Below, piece after piece: positions 40,707 through 52,660 of a stretch of DNA of 64,000 nucleotides. The position numbers and the translations under genes were made by a program. The notes beneath the pieces are model-generated. The model saw only the letters and a list, made by a program, of their open reading frames with translations. It ran no database searches and was not told the DNA's origin. Each line of letters opens with the position of its first letter. Positions within the stretch are counted from its first letter, which is position 1. This DNA is from Limnohabitans sp. Rim28 (GTDB lineage Bacteria > Pseudomonadota > Gammaproteobacteria > Burkholderiales > Burkholderiaceae_C). The stretch is taken from the NCBI RefSeq assembly GCF_000293865.2, contig NZ_ALKN02000005.1, forward strand, positions 172,334-236,333. Reading direction: 5' to 3'.

Positions 40707-42002
40707 ATGGTCCCCCACCTCGTCACCGCCTTGACTGGCCCCATCAATGAGCTGGAGCAGCGCATCCTTGACTCCATGCCCGCCATTGAGCGTTGGTTTC
40801 GCTTGGAGTGGATGGAGCACACCCCGCCGATCTACACCTCGGTCGACATTCGCAATGCGGGCTTCAAGCTGGCCCCGGTGGACACCAACCTTTACCCCGG
40901 TGGCTGGAACAACCTGACGCCAGAAATGCTGCCCTTGGCGGTGCAAGCAGCGCAGGCGGCCATCGAGAAGATCTGCCCTGAGGCCAAAAACCTGCTGATC
41001 ATTCCGGAAAACCACACCCGCAACACCTTTTACCTCGCCAACGTGGTCCAGTTGAAGCGCATCTTCCACATGGCGGGCCTCAATGTGCGACTGGGCTCCA
41101 TCAACCCAGAAATCAAGGAAAGCACCACCATCGAGCTGCCCAATGGCGAGAGCGTGACCCTAGAGCCGGTGGTTCGCAGCCACCACCGCTTGGGTTTGAA
41201 AGATTTTGACCCTTGCACCATCTTGCTCAACAACGACCTGTCGGCCGGTGCGCCGGGCATTTTGGAGGAGCTGCATGAACAGTTCTTGCTGCCGCCCTTG
41301 CACGCGGGCTGGAGCGTTCGCCGCAAGACCAACCATTTTCAAAGCTACGAAGAAGTGGCCAAGCGTTTCGGCAAGCTGCTGGGCATAGACCCCTGGCTCA
41401 TCAACCCCATGTTCAGTCAGTGTGGCGATGTCAATTTCGCGGAAGGCACGGGCATGGATTGCCTGCGCAGCAATGTGGATGCGCTGCTGACCAAAATCAA
41501 GCGCAAATACAAGGAATACGGCATCAACGAAAAGCCTTTCGTGGTGGTCAAGGCCGACAACGGGACTTATGGCATGGGCATCATGACGGTGCGGGATGTG
41601 GCCGATTTGGACCAGCTCAACCGCAAAACCCGCAACAAGATGAACGTCATCAAGGATGGTCAGACCGTCAATGACGTGATCATTCAGGAAGGTGTGCTGA
41701 CCAACGAGCGCATCAACGATGCGGTGGCCGAGCCCGTGGTTTACATGATGGACCGCTACGTGGTGGGTGGTTTTTACCGGGTGCACGCGGAGCGTGGTGT
41801 CGACGAAAACCTGAACGCTCCGGGCGCGAGTTTTGTGCCTTTGGCCTTTGCCGACACCCCGCACTTGCCGCAGCCAGGCGTCAAACCGGGTGCCAGCGTC
41901 CCCAACCGTTTCTACATGTACGGTGTGATTGGTCGTTTGGCCATGTTGGCGGCCAGCTACGAACTGGAAGCCACCGACCCCGAGGCCGAGGTTTACGACT
42001 GA
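40707..42002 (+). CDS. gshA: Glutamate-cysteine ligase (betaproteobacterial type)
   Basis: 431 residues matching the proteobacterial GshA family distinct from E. coli GshA: NTNLYPGGWNNLTPEM-like start (VDTNLYPGGWNNLTPEM) and the VVKADNGTYGMGIMTVRD ATP-grasp-like segment. It makes gamma-glutamylcysteine for glutathione synthesis. kup follows after 125 bases that hold two small hairpins. Confidence 0.92.
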   Translation: MVPHLVTALTGPINELEQRILDSMPAIERWFRLEWMEHTPPIYTSVDIRNAGFKLAPVDTNLYPGGWNNLTPEMLPLAVQAAQAAIEKICPEAKNLLIIPENHTRNTFYLANVVQLKRIFHMAGLNVRLGSINPEIKESTTIELPNGESVTLEPVVRSHHRLGLKDFDPCTILLNNDLSAGAPGILEELHEQFLLPPLHAGWSVRRKTNHFQSYEEVAKRFGKLLGIDPWLINPMFSQCGDVNFAEGTGMDCLRSNVDALLTKIKRKYKEYGINEKPFVVVKADNGTYGMGIMTVRDVADLDQLNRKTRNKMNVIKDGQTVNDVIIQEGVLTNERINDAVAEPVVYMMDRYVVGGFYRVHAERGVDENLNAPGASFVPLAFADTPHLPQPGVKPGASVPNRFYMYGVIGRLAMLAASYELEATDPEAEVYD

Positions 42003-42022
42003 AGTTCGGCCCGGCCTTGAAA

Positions 42023-42045
42023 GTTGCTGCACTGCAACATTTTTG
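42023..42045 (+). terminator. Weak candidate terminator of gshA
   Basis: GTTGC (42023-42027) and GCAAC (42034-42038) pair around a six-base loop, followed by ATTTTT. The stem is only five pairs, so termination may be partial. Confidence 0.4.
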
Positions 42046-42102
42046 ATGCCTGCCGAGACGGCTTCGGACAAATGAGCGCAAAATAGCGCCCACTTGCGTT
42101 AA

Positions 42103-42122
42103 AGCCTGATTTTTTTCGGGCT
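42103..42122 (+). repeat. Hairpin directly before the kup start codon
   Basis: AGCCTGA (42103-42109) and TCGGGCT (42116-42122) pair through seven positions including one G-U, with a loop of six Ts. The kup ATG is at 42128, so the hairpin sits where a Shine-Dalgarno would be. Confidence 0.45.
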
Positions 42123-42127
42123 CATTT

Positions 42128-43996
42128 ATGTCTTCAACTAAGTCCTCTCTCACCGCCTTGACACTGGGTGCCATTGGCGTGGTTTACGGCGACATCGGCA
42201 CCAGCGTGCTGTACGCCATGAAAGAGGTCTTCGGCTCGGGGCATGTTCCCTTCACGCCTGCCAATGTTTACGGCATCCTCTCCATCTTTTTTTGGACACT
42301 GACCACCATCGTGTCCTTGAAGTATGTGGTGTTGGTCTTGCGTGCTGACAACCACGGTGAAGGCGGCCTGGTGGCCATGTTGGCTTTGGCTTCCCAGTCG
42401 GTCAAAGACCAGCCGCAATTGCGCAAGGTGCTGCTTTTGGTGGGCATCTTTGGCACTTGTCTGTTTTATGGCGATGGCGTGATCACGCCGGCCATTTCGG
42501 TGTTGTCAGCGGTCGAAGGGCTGGAGATCATCTCGCCCGCCTTCAAAAAATCGGTCATTCCTCTGACCCTGATCATTCTGTTTTTGCTGTTTTGGGTACA
42601 AAAACGCGGTACAGCGGGCATCGGCCGGTTTTTTGGGCCGATCACTTTGGTTTGGTTTTTGGCCATTGCCGCTTTGGGCTTGTTGCAGATTGTGCAGCGC
42701 CCCGAAATCTTGTTGGCCATCAGCCCGCATTACGCGCTGAGCTTCATCTGGCACAACCCGGGCACCACCTTCATCATTTTGGGTGCGGTGGTCTTGTGTG
42801 TGACCGGCGCCGAGGCGCTATACGCTGACATGGGCCACTTTGGCAAAAAGCCCATCCGTTTGGCTTGGTTTTCGGTGGTCATGCCTTGCTTGACGCTCAA
42901 CTATTTCGGTCAAGGGGCGTTGTTGTTGGCCGAACCCGACGCCGTGAAAAACCCTTTCTACATGATGACGCCCGATTGGGCCTTGTTGCCCATGGTGGGC
43001 TTGGCCACGATGGCCACCGTGATTGCCTCACAAGCCCTGATTTCGGGGGCTTTCAGCGTCACCAAACAAGTGATTCAGCTGGGCTACCTGCCTCGCTTGC
43101 AGGTCTTGCACACCAGCGAGACCGACACGGGCCAAATTTACATGCCCTTTGTGAACTGGAGCTTGTTTGCGGCGATCGTTTTGGCGGTCGTGATGTTCAA
43201 GTCGTCGAGCAACTTGGCCGCAGCGTATGGCATTGCCGTGTGCACCGACATGTTGATCACCACGGTGCTCACCTTCTTTGTCATTCGCCACGCTTGGAAG
43301 CTGCCCTTGGCCCTGTGCATTGGGGCCACCGGCTTTTTCTTGTTGGTTGACTTGGCGTTTTGGGCTTCGAACATGTTCAAGCTGTTGGACGGCGGCTGGT
43401 TCCCCTTGCTGCTGGGTGCCGTGATTTTCACCTTCATGTTGACTTGGCACGATGGCCGTCGTTTGCTCAATGCATCCCTGCGTTCCGACGCCTTGCGGCT
43501 GACGGATTTTCTGGAGGCCGTTTTTGTGGCGCCTCCAACCCGGGTCACGGGCACCGCTGTGTTTTTGACCGCAGAGGTGGGCACGGTGCCCAATGCCTTG
43601 TTGCACAACCTCAAGCACAACAAAGTTCTGCATGAGCGGAATTTGTTTGTGACGGTGCAAAACCTTGAAATTCCCCGCATGCCGGTCGCACAGCGTTTGG
43701 AAGTCACCGACCTTGGCAGTGATTGTTGGCAAGTCATTGTCAACTATGGGTTCAAAGACAACCCCGACTTGCCGTCCGCTTTGGCCAACATTGGCGGCAA
43801 CGGTGACCGCTTGGACCCGATGATGACCAGTTACTTTTTGTCCCGTGACATCGTGATCCCCACCATCGGTGGCGGCATGGCCACCTGGCGCGAAAAACTC
43901 TTTGCCCAGATGCACCACAACGCCAGTGGTGCTGCAGCATTCTTGAACTTGCCCACCAATGCGGTGGTCGAGTTGGGCTCCAAGATCGAAATTTGA
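42128..43996 (+). CDS. kup: Kup-family potassium transporter
   Basis: 622 residues. About 12 membrane helices begin with [20 protein letters not shown], the Kup signature, and a cytoplasmic C-terminal domain follows. Kup imports K+ by proton symport, mostly at low pH or osmotic stress. A hairpin occupies the ribosome-binding region, so translation control is possible. The esterase gene starts six bases downstream. Confidence 0.95.
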   Translation: MSSTKSSLTALTLGAIGVVYGDIGTSVLYAMKEVFGSGHVPFTPANVYGILSIFFWTLTTIVSLKYVVLVLRADNHGEGGLVAMLALASQSVKDQPQLRKVLLLVGIFGTCLFYGDGVITPAISVLSAVEGLEIISPAFKKSVIPLTLIILFLLFWVQKRGTAGIGRFFGPITLVWFLAIAALGLLQIVQRPEILLAISPHYALSFIWHNPGTTFIILGAVVLCVTGAEALYADMGHFGKKPIRLAWFSVVMPCLTLNYFGQGALLLAEPDAVKNPFYMMTPDWALLPMVGLATMATVIASQALISGAFSVTKQVIQLGYLPRLQVLHTSETDTGQIYMPFVNWSLFAAIVLAVVMFKSSSNLAAAYGIAVCTDMLITTVLTFFVIRHAWKLPLALCIGATGFFLLVDLAFWASNMFKLLDGGWFPLLLGAVIFTFMLTWHDGRRLLNASLRSDALRLTDFLEAVFVAPPTRVTGTAVFLTAEVGTVPNALLHNLKHNKVLHERNLFVTVQNLEIPRMPVAQRLEVTDLGSDCWQVIVNYGFKDNPDLPSALANIGGNGDRLDPMMTSYFLSRDIVIPTIGGGMATWREKLFAQMHHNASGAAAFLNLPTNAVVELGSKIEI

Positions 43997-44002
43997 CGCA
44001 CT

Positions 44003-44587
44003 GTGGCCACGACCCATCTGCTGTATTTGCACGGTTTCAGGTCGTCACCGCAGTCGGTCAAGGCCCAAACCATGGCCAAGCTGGTGCGGACGCGGCACCC
44101 TGAAGTCACTTGGTGGTGTCCCCAGTTGTCCGCTTCTCCCGCCCAGGCCATGACCTTGCTGTTGGAGGGCACAGCCGCTTGGCCGCGCGGGCAAATGGCG
44201 GTCATGGGTTCTTCTTTGGGTGGCTTTTATGCCGCATGGTTGTCGGCTCAGCGGGGTGTTCCTGCGGTATTGGTCAACCCGGCCGTGTATCCATCACGCG
44301 ATTTGGCGCGCTACATCGGCGAGCACCCGGTGTGGCAAGACCCCTCTCAAAGCATCTTTTTTGAGCCGGCTCATGTTCAAGAGCTGAAAGTTCTTGAAAG
44401 TCATCCTTCACCGACCCGGCCCGCCACGTTGGCCTTGATCGCCAAGGGCGACGAGGTATTGGATTGGCGCGAAATGCTGGCCCGCCATCAAGCCGGACAC
44501 GTGCGCCTGATCGAGGGCAGCGACCATGCCTTGAGTGATTTTGACGATTACTTGCCGCAAATCCTTGAATTTCTGCAGCTGCTGTGA
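44003..44587 (+). CDS. YqiA/YcfP-type alpha/beta hydrolase
   Basis: 194 residues with LLYLHGFRSSPQSVKA at the start (oxyanion loop) and the nucleophile elbow MGSSLGGF, then a C-terminal GSDHALSDFDDYLP with the catalytic His. It is a small esterase of the UPF0227 family; the substrate is unknown. It starts with GTG six bases after kup and is followed by the RNB gene. Confidence 0.88.
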   Translation: MATTHLLYLHGFRSSPQSVKAQTMAKLVRTRHPEVTWWCPQLSASPAQAMTLLLEGTAAWPRGQMAVMGSSLGGFYAAWLSAQRGVPAVLVNPAVYPSRDLARYIGEHPVWQDPSQSIFFEPAHVQELKVLESHPSPTRPATLALIAKGDEVLDWREMLARHQAGHVRLIEGSDHALSDFDDYLPQILEFLQLL

Positions 44588-44631
44588 AGCCTGCTGGGCC
44601 GAATGACCGGGTGGCGTGGGAAAATCCCCCC

Positions 44632-46695
44632 ATGTACGTATTATTTGAAGATGCTGGAAAGTTCATGGCCGGCCGTGTCATGTCCGAAGCCGAGGCCTCG
44701 GCGCAGGTCGAACTGGACTCGGGCAAACGGGTCAAGGTCAAATCGGCCCACATGCTGCTCAAATTCGACAAACCGGCCCCGGCTGTTTTGCTCCAATCTG
44801 CGGCGGCCCTGAGTCAAACCATCGAGTTGGAGCTGGCCTACGAGTGTGCTTCCGACGAAGAGTTCGGCTTTGGCGACTTGGCCCAAGACTACTTCAGCAC
44901 CCCCGCCAGCACCACCGAACAAGTCGCTGCTTTATTGTGCTTGCACGAAGCCCCGCACTACTTCCGCAGGGGCAGCAGCAAAGGGCGCTTTCGCAAGGCC
45001 CCGGCAGAGATCGTTCAGCAAGCGCTGTTGGCCATTGAAAAGAAAAAGCAGGTCCAAGCCCAGATCGAAGCTTGGTCGGCCGAGTTGGTGTCTGGCAGCT
45101 GCCCGGCACCGATCCGCGAGCAGCTTTACAAAATCTTGTTTCGCCCCGACAAGAACACGCCCGAATACAAGGCCGTGGTCCTTGCCAGCAAGAGCAGCCA
45201 GACCGCGCCATTGGACTTGTTGCAAAACGCGGGTGCCATCGCGTCCCCTTGGGATTTCCATTGGCAGCGATTTTTGTTTGATTTGTTTCCCAAGGGCACG
45301 GGCTTTCCTGCTTTGCAGGCGCCGGCCATTGCAGACGACTTGCCATTGGCACCTGTTCAAGCCTTTTCGATTGACGACTCGCACACCACCGAGATCGATG
45401 ACGCCTTGTCACTGCAAGGGCTGGGCAGCGGCAGCGTCACGGTGGGGATTCACATCGCCGCCCCCGGCTTGGCCTTGTCACCCGGCAGCGCCATCGACCA
45501 GTTGGGGCGTACACGCCTGTCCACGGTTTACATGCCAGGCTACAAAATCACCATGTTGCCAGACAGCGTGGTGCAGGCCTACACCTTGATCGAGGGGCGC
45601 GACTGTCCGGCGGTCTCGCTGTACGTCACCTTCAGCGAAGACACGCTGGAAGTGCAAAGTGCGGTGACCCGTCTGGAGCGCGTCCCGATTTTGGTCAATT
45701 TGCGCCACGACCAGTTGGACGAGCGCATCACCCGCGAATGGCTGGAGGGCGAAGACCAAAGTGACCATGCCGATGTGCCGGTGAGCCGAGCCACGCTGGG
45801 CTTTTTCTGGCGTTTGGCGCAAACCCTGAAAGGGCGGCGTGAAGTGGTGCGCGGCAAGCCTGAAAACTTCAACCGCCCAGACTACAGCTTCAAGCTGGAG
45901 CGCGCCAACAACGACACGCCACCGTCTGGCGACGAAACCGTGGTGATAGGCACCCGCAAGCGCGGAGCGCCACTCGATTTGATGGTGGCCGAGGCCATGA
46001 TTCTCGCCAACAGCACCTGGGGCCAGTGGATGGCCAGTCTGGGTGTGCCGGGTATTTACCGCAGCCAGGCCAGTTTGGCGCCCGGCGTCAAGGTGCGCAT
46101 GGGCACCAAGGCACTGCCGCATGCGGGCATTGGTGTGCCCAGCTATGCATGGAGCACCTCGCCTCTGCGCCGCTACACCGATTTGGTCAACCAATGGCAA
46201 ATCATCGCTTGCACCAAGCATGGCGCCACAGCCGCTTTGGCGGCACCTTTCAAGCCCAAAGATGCGGAGTTGTTCTCCATCATCAGTGGCTTTGATGCGA
46301 CTTACAGCGCCTACAACAGCGTGCAGTCGAGCATGGAGCGCTACTGGACGCTGCGCCACGTGCAGCAGCAAGGGATCGAGGAACTGGATGCCAGTTTGGT
46401 CAAGGAAATGGGCGGTGGCATCTGGTTGGTGCGTGCCGAGACCCTGCCCTTGATGTTCAGTGTGATGGGCGCGCAAACATTGCCTCGAGGCGCACGGGTG
46501 CGCGTCAAACTGGCCGATGTCGACCTGATGGCGCTGGATGTGCATGGCACGGTGATCGCCCACTTGGACGCAGATGTTGCCCTGACAGGCATGGCCGCTG
46601 AAAGCGATGAAGTCGATGACGATGACAACTTGCCCGCAGGTCCCGTGACGATTGCGGTGGATTTGAACGACAGCCCGCAGGACTTGCCGGCCTAA
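44632..46695 (+). CDS. RNB-domain exoribonuclease (RNase II/R-like)
   Basis: 687 residues. The central RNB domain has FSIDDSHTTEIDDALSL with the catalytic aspartates; the N-terminal region is non-standard (MYVLFEDAGKFMAGRVMSEA) and the C-terminus is not an obvious S1 domain. It degrades single-stranded RNA 3'-5'. This variant, shorter at both ends than RNase R, is known in betaproteobacteria. The ATG at 44632 is preferred over a GTG at 44584 that overlaps the esterase stop. Confidence 0.85.
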   Translation: MYVLFEDAGKFMAGRVMSEAEASAQVELDSGKRVKVKSAHMLLKFDKPAPAVLLQSAAALSQTIELELAYECASDEEFGFGDLAQDYFSTPASTTEQVAALLCLHEAPHYFRRGSSKGRFRKAPAEIVQQALLAIEKKKQVQAQIEAWSAELVSGSCPAPIREQLYKILFRPDKNTPEYKAVVLASKSSQTAPLDLLQNAGAIASPWDFHWQRFLFDLFPKGTGFPALQAPAIADDLPLAPVQAFSIDDSHTTEIDDALSLQGLGSGSVTVGIHIAAPGLALSPGSAIDQLGRTRLSTVYMPGYKITMLPDSVVQAYTLIEGRDCPAVSLYVTFSEDTLEVQSAVTRLERVPILVNLRHDQLDERITREWLEGEDQSDHADVPVSRATLGFFWRLAQTLKGRREVVRGKPENFNRPDYSFKLERANNDTPPSGDETVVIGTRKRGAPLDLMVAEAMILANSTWGQWMASLGVPGIYRSQASLAPGVKVRMGTKALPHAGIGVPSYAWSTSPLRRYTDLVNQWQIIACTKHGATAALAAPFKPKDAELFSIISGFDATYSAYNSVQSSMERYWTLRHVQQQGIEELDASLVKEMGGGIWLVRAETLPLMFSVMGAQTLPRGARVRVKLADVDLMALDVHGTVIAHLDADVALTGMAAESDEVDDDDNLPAGPVTIAVDLNDSPQDLPA

Positions 46696-46717
46696 GCCCA
46701 TCGAAAGAGCCTGAGCC

Positions 46718-47449
46718 ATGCGCGCATTCGGACGGTGGTTGCTTCTGTTGCTTTTGGCCTTTGCGGTCCTGCAGCTCTTTTTTGCGCTGCGCGTTCTGAG
46801 CATGCAATGGCTCATGCCCGAATCGACGGCCTTTCAGCGTTCGCAGGCATGGCAAATCTTAAAGCGCGATGGTCAACTGCCTTGGCGACAAGAGCCAGTG
46901 GCTTTGAGTGCGGTGAGCACCAAATTGCAGCGCGCTGTGCTGGCCTCTGAAGACGATGCCTTCAACCAGCACCAAGGCATTTGGTGGCAATCCCTGGAAA
47001 GCGCATGGGAGAAAAATGCCAAGGCCAAAGCCCAGGCCGAAAAACGCGCTCAACGGCAACCCGAAAAACCTGTCACAGTGAAGATTGTTGGGGGCTCGAC
47101 CATCACCCAGCAACTGGCCAAAAATCTTTTTCTATCGGGCGAGCGCACTTTGCTGCGCAAGGCTCAGGAGGCCCTGATCACCGTGGCGCTTGAAACTTTT
47201 TTGAGCAAAAGCCGGATTTTGGAGATTTACCTCAATCAGGTGGAATGGGGTGAAGGTGTGTTTGGCATCGAAGCCGCATCTCAGCATTACTTTCGCAAAA
47301 GTGCATCCCAATTGAGTGCTTGGGAGGCGGCGCGTTTGGCCGTCATGTTGCCGCGTCCACGTTACTTTGAAAAATTGCCGCAGTCTCCTTATTTGGCGCA
47401 ACGCGCCGAGACCATCATGGCCCGCATGAACAGCGTGGTCTTGCCATGA
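46718..47449 (+). CDS. mtgA: Monofunctional peptidoglycan glycosyltransferase
   Basis: 243 residues. A membrane anchor (residues 6-24) precedes the GT51 domain, whose catalytic Glu is in [11 protein letters not shown] (Glu78) and second motif [16 protein letters not shown] charged segment rich in Lys/Ala/Gln (about residues 95-125) sits between the two motifs and is longer than in E. coli MtgA. It polymerises lipid II without transpeptidase activity. ruvC overlaps its stop (ATGAG). Confidence 0.93.
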   Translation: MRAFGRWLLLLLLAFAVLQLFFALRVLSMQWLMPESTAFQRSQAWQILKRDGQLPWRQEPVALSAVSTKLQRAVLASEDDAFNQHQGIWWQSLESAWEKNAKAKAQAEKRAQRQPEKPVTVKIVGGSTITQQLAKNLFLSGERTLLRKAQEALITVALETFLSKSRILEIYLNQVEWGEGVFGIEAASQHYFRKSASQLSAWEAARLAVMLPRPRYFEKLPQSPYLAQRAETIMARMNSVVLP

Positions 47450-48024
47450 GTTTGACCACATCAGCACCCCCAACGCTGCGCATCTTGGGCATCGATCCCG
47501 GTCTGCAAACAACGGGTTTTGGCGTGATCGACATCACCGGTTCCCGCCTGGCCTATGTCGCCAGTGGCGTGATTGAGACCACCCGCGAGGAAATGGGCAA
47601 TCTGCCCGCACGCCTCAAAGTGATTTACGACGGCATCCGAGAGATCACCGAACGCTACCAGCCCGATGTGGCCTCGGTCGAGATCGTCTTCGTCAACATC
47701 AACCCTCAGGCCACCTTGTTGTTGGGGCAGGCCAGAGGTTGCTGCGTCACGGCATTGGTGTCTTGTGGTCTGCCTGTGGCCGAGTACACCGCCTTGCAAA
47801 TGAAGCAATCGGTCACCGGCCATGGGCGAGCGGCCAAGTCTCAGATTCAGGAGATGGTCAAGCGCTTGTTGCAGCTGCCGGTGGCGCCACGGCAAGACGC
47901 TGCTGACGCTTTGGGCATGGCCATTACCCATGCCCACGCCAGCCCGTCCATGAACAAGTTGGCGGCGCAAGGGGTGTTGAGCCGCAAAACCCACGGCATG
48001 TTCAGAAGCGGTCGCAGCCACTGA
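47446..48024 (+). CDS. ruvC: RuvC Holliday junction resolvase
   Basis: 192 residues of the RuvC nuclease fold, with acidic residues in [27 protein letters not shown] and [14 protein letters not shown] that bind the two metals. RuvC cuts Holliday junctions after RuvAB migration. ruvAB are not in this window. It is convergent to panC. Confidence 0.95.
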   Translation: MSLTTSAPPTLRILGIDPGLQTTGFGVIDITGSRLAYVASGVIETTREEMGNLPARLKVIYDGIREITERYQPDVASVEIVFVNINPQATLLLGQARGCCVTALVSCGLPVAEYTALQMKQSVTGHGRAAKSQIQEMVKRLLQLPVAPRQDAADALGMAITHAHASPSMNKLAAQGVLSRKTHGMFRSGRSH

Positions 48025-48079
48025 CTGCTTGCAGCCGTTGAAGGTTGGCAGCTTGCGCCCTGGCAAGTGCTCGAGGTTT

Positions 48080-49812
<1,733 letters not shown>

Positions 49813-49846
49813 GGCGGGTGCTTTTGGAGCCACGGGTGTGACCCGT

Positions 49847-50698
49847 TCACTGGGGCGTGTAGGCCAGGCGTACGTAAATGGGGGCAAAAGCTTCTGCTTG
49901 GGTGATTTCGATCAAGGTCTCTTTGGCCAACTCCAGCAGGGCGATGAAGGTGACCACCAAAACCGGGGTGCCCAAGCTGGGATCAAACAGGTTTTCAAAT
50001 TCGACAAATTTGCGGCCTTGCAAGTGCTTGAGCACGATGCTCATGTGTTCGCGCACACTCAGCTCTTCGCGGCTGATTTTGTGGTGTTGCACCAAGTTGG
50101 CGCGTTTGAGAATGTCGCGCCAAGCCAATTGCAGCTCGTCCATGCTCACATCGGGAAAGCGGGGTTGCAGGCTTTGTTCGATGTAAACCTGGGCTTGTAA
50201 AAAGTCGCGGCCGAACTGAGGTATCACATTCAATTGCATGGATGCCAATTTCATTTGCTCGTACTCGAGCAAGCGGCGCACCAATTCTGCACGGGGGTCC
50301 TCAGCCTCTTCGCCTTCTGCCGCACGTTTGGGGGGCAACAGCATCCGTGATTTGATCTCGATCAGCATGGCAGCCATCAACAGGTATTCTGCCGCCAGTT
50401 CGAGGTTGCGTTGGCGAATCTCGTCCACATAACTCAGGTATTGGCGGGTCACACCCGCCATGGGGATGTCGAGGATGTTGAAGTTTTGCTTGCGGATCAA
50501 ATAGAGCAACAAGTCCAGCGGCCCTTCAAAAGCCTCCAGAAAAACTTCCAATGCGTCGGGCGGGATGTACAAATCCCGTGGCATGGAGAACAAGGGCTCT
50601 CCATACAGACGAGCCACCGCCACGTTGTCCACCACATCGGGCAAGGCCGAGTCCAGACCCTCGGGGGCTGGTTCAAGATCGGTTAAAGCCGTGCTCAT
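49847..50698 (-). CDS. scpA: Segregation and condensation protein ScpA
   Basis: 283 residues. The kleisin features are [20 protein letters not shown] near residue 50, the helical middle with [17 protein letters not shown], and a C-terminal winged helix. ScpA bridges SMC for chromosome condensation. scpB is not adjacent. It lies between DUF3460 and panB. Confidence 0.93.
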   Translation of the reverse strand: MSTALTDLEPAPEGLDSALPDVVDNVAVARLYGEPLFSMPRDLYIPPDALEVFLEAFEGPLDLLLYLIRKQNFNILDIPMAGVTRQYLSYVDEIRQRNLELAAEYLLMAAMLIEIKSRMLLPPKRAAEGEEAEDPRAELVRRLLEYEQMKLASMQLNVIPQFGRDFLQAQVYIEQSLQPRFPDVSMDELQLAWRDILKRANLVQHHKISREELSVREHMSIVLKHLQGRKFVEFENLFDPSLGTPVLVVTFIALLELAKETLIEITQAEAFAPIYVRLAYTPQ

Positions 50699-50715
50699 GC
50701 CAGAGTCAGGCCGGA

Positions 50716-50919
50716 TCAAGCCTTGGTTTGGTAAACGTATGGCTGTTGGGCCACGCGTGCCGCTTGGGCTTGGGCTTGGAACTGAGCGTCCATGCCGGTG
50801 TCCCACAACAAAGCCCGGCCTTGGCGTTGCTCGGCTTCCAGTTCAGGGCGCTCGACTTTGAGTTTGGCCAGAAACTGCGTGGTGTCGGAGGTGTAGTGAG
50901 GGCGTGCAAATGGGAACAT
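50716..50919 (-). CDS. DUF3460 family small protein
   Basis: 67 residues starting MFPFARPHYTSD. The segment KVERPELEAEQRQGRALLWD and the QQPYVYQTK end fit DUF3460, a small protein known mainly from betaproteobacteria; the function is unknown. It is the first gene of the scpA-panB-panC run (gap to scpA 17 bases). Confidence 0.85.
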   Translation of the reverse strand: MFPFARPHYTSDTTQFLAKLKVERPELEAEQRQGRALLWDTGMDAQFQAQAQAARVAQQPYVYQTKA

Positions 50920-50955
50920 GGCTGGCCTGTTGGACAAAACACCCATTTTACGGGC

Positions 50956-52611
50956 TCAGACCGGTGCCGGGTCTTCTAAGTGGATGTGTTTGGAAAAGCC
51001 CGAGCGCTCCAGCAAAGAGCGCGGCTGGGCATTGAGCCCATGCAACACCAAGCGACCTTGGCGTTTGCTCAGGCTGCGGTGCAATTGCTCCAGCGCGTCC
51101 AGGCCTGTGGTGTCCAAAGAAATCAGTTGACGCGCATCCAAACGCATCACCAAGCCCGGTGGGGCCGTGTCGGCCAAGCGCTGCAAAGGGTCAAGTTTGG
51201 CCACCGCGCCAAAAAAAAGGGCGCCGAACAAACGTGCCTCCACGCTGGTCTCGGTGTGTGAGTCGATGTCTGCACTGAACAAGTGGCTTTGGCGGCGCAC
51301 AAACAGCACAAAAGCCAGCACCAAACCCAACTCCAGAGCCACCGTCAGGTCGAACACAATGGTCATGACAAAGGTCGAGACCATCATCAGGCGGTAATGG
51401 TTGCTGAATTGCTTGAGGCGGGCGAACTCGCGCCATTCGCCCATGTTCCAAGCCACGAACAACAACACCCCCGCCAGAACGGCCAGCGGAATGTGCATCG
51501 CCAAAGGCGCGGCGAGTAAAACGACCCCGGCCAGAGTTGCGGCGTGCACAATGCCCGCGATGGGTGACACGGCCCCGGCGCGGATGTTGGTCACTGTGCG
51601 AGCGATCGTTCCTGTGGCCGGCATGCCACCAAAAAAGGGCACCACGGCGTTGGCAAGGCCTTGGGCCATCAGTTCTTGGTTGGGGTCGTGTTTGGGCGCG
51701 TCGCTGAGTTGATCGGCCACGCGTGCGCACAAAAGCGATTCGATCGCACCCAGCAGCGCAATGGTCAAGGTGGGCACCACCAAGAGCTTGGCGGTTTCCC
51801 AAGAAAAGGCGGGCCACTGAAACACCGGCAAGCTTTGGGGAATGCCGCCAAAGCGGGAGCCGATGGTGTCGACCGGCAGGCGCAGTGCCCAAGCCAACAG
51901 CGTCAAACTCACCAAAGCGACGACGGGCGCGGGCACCCGTGAGGTGGCTTTGAGCGCGCTGATGCCTTGGACGCTGTCGAGCTGGCGGCGAAACTGCGAG
52001 TCCACCGCCCACAAACGCGGCCAAAGAAACAAGCCCAGCACACACACCATGGCCAATCCAAAAGCGTAAGGGTTGAAGCTGCCGATGGCGCTGGAGAGCG
52101 TGCCGATTTGGCTGAAGAAGTCGGCCGGCATTTTGTCGACCTGCAGGCCCATGACATCGCGCAGCTGCGACAGGCCAATGAGCACCGCAATGCCGTTGGT
52201 AAAACCAATCACCACACTCACCGGTACATAACGCACCAAGGTGCCTAGGCGCAACCAACCGAGCAGGAAAAGCAGCACGCCGGCACTGACGGTGGAGATC
52301 AACAGGTTGGCCAAGCCGTAGCGTTCGATGATGCCGTAGACGATGACGATGAAGGCGCCGGCTGGGCCACCGATTTGCACCGAGGTGCCCCCTAAGGCCG
52401 AGATCAAAAAGCCCGCGATGATGGCCGTCCACAAACCGGCTTCGGGCTTGAGTCCACTCGCGATCGCAAAGGCCATGGCCAAGGGCAAAGCCACAATGCC
52501 CACCGTGATGCCGGCCCCTGCGTCGAGGGCAAACTTTTGTCGTGTGTAGCCCCGCAGGTCTTGCAGGAGGCGGGGGCGAAAGGGCGCCAGAGGCGGTAAA
52601 CCAGGCAACAT
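50956..52611 (-). CDS. SulP-family anion transporter
   Basis: 551 residues. About 11 membrane helices with the SulP stretch GGTSVQIGGPAGAFIVIV, followed by a C-terminal STAS domain (about residues 440-545). SulP proteins carry sulfate, bicarbonate or dicarboxylates with Na+ or H+. ATG 52611 is preferred over an upstream start overlapping metG's 3' end. It is separate from metG by 49 bases on the same strand. Confidence 0.9.
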   Translation of the reverse strand: MLPGLPPLAPFRPRLLQDLRGYTRQKFALDAGAGITVGIVALPLAMAFAIASGLKPEAGLWTAIIAGFLISALGGTSVQIGGPAGAFIVIVYGIIERYGLANLLISTVSAGVLLFLLGWLRLGTLVRYVPVSVVIGFTNGIAVLIGLSQLRDVMGLQVDKMPADFFSQIGTLSSAIGSFNPYAFGLAMVCVLGLFLWPRLWAVDSQFRRQLDSVQGISALKATSRVPAPVVALVSLTLLAWALRLPVDTIGSRFGGIPQSLPVFQWPAFSWETAKLLVVPTLTIALLGAIESLLCARVADQLSDAPKHDPNQELMAQGLANAVVPFFGGMPATGTIARTVTNIRAGAVSPIAGIVHAATLAGVVLLAAPLAMHIPLAVLAGVLLFVAWNMGEWREFARLKQFSNHYRLMMVSTFVMTIVFDLTVALELGLVLAFVLFVRRQSHLFSADIDSHTETSVEARLFGALFFGAVAKLDPLQRLADTAPPGLVMRLDARQLISLDTTGLDALEQLHRSLSKRQGRLVLHGLNAQPRSLLERSGFSKHIHLEDPAPV

Positions 52612-52660
52612 GCCGGGGATATTACTCCCCTGCTGCGCAAAGTTTTGTCGGCATCGTGTC

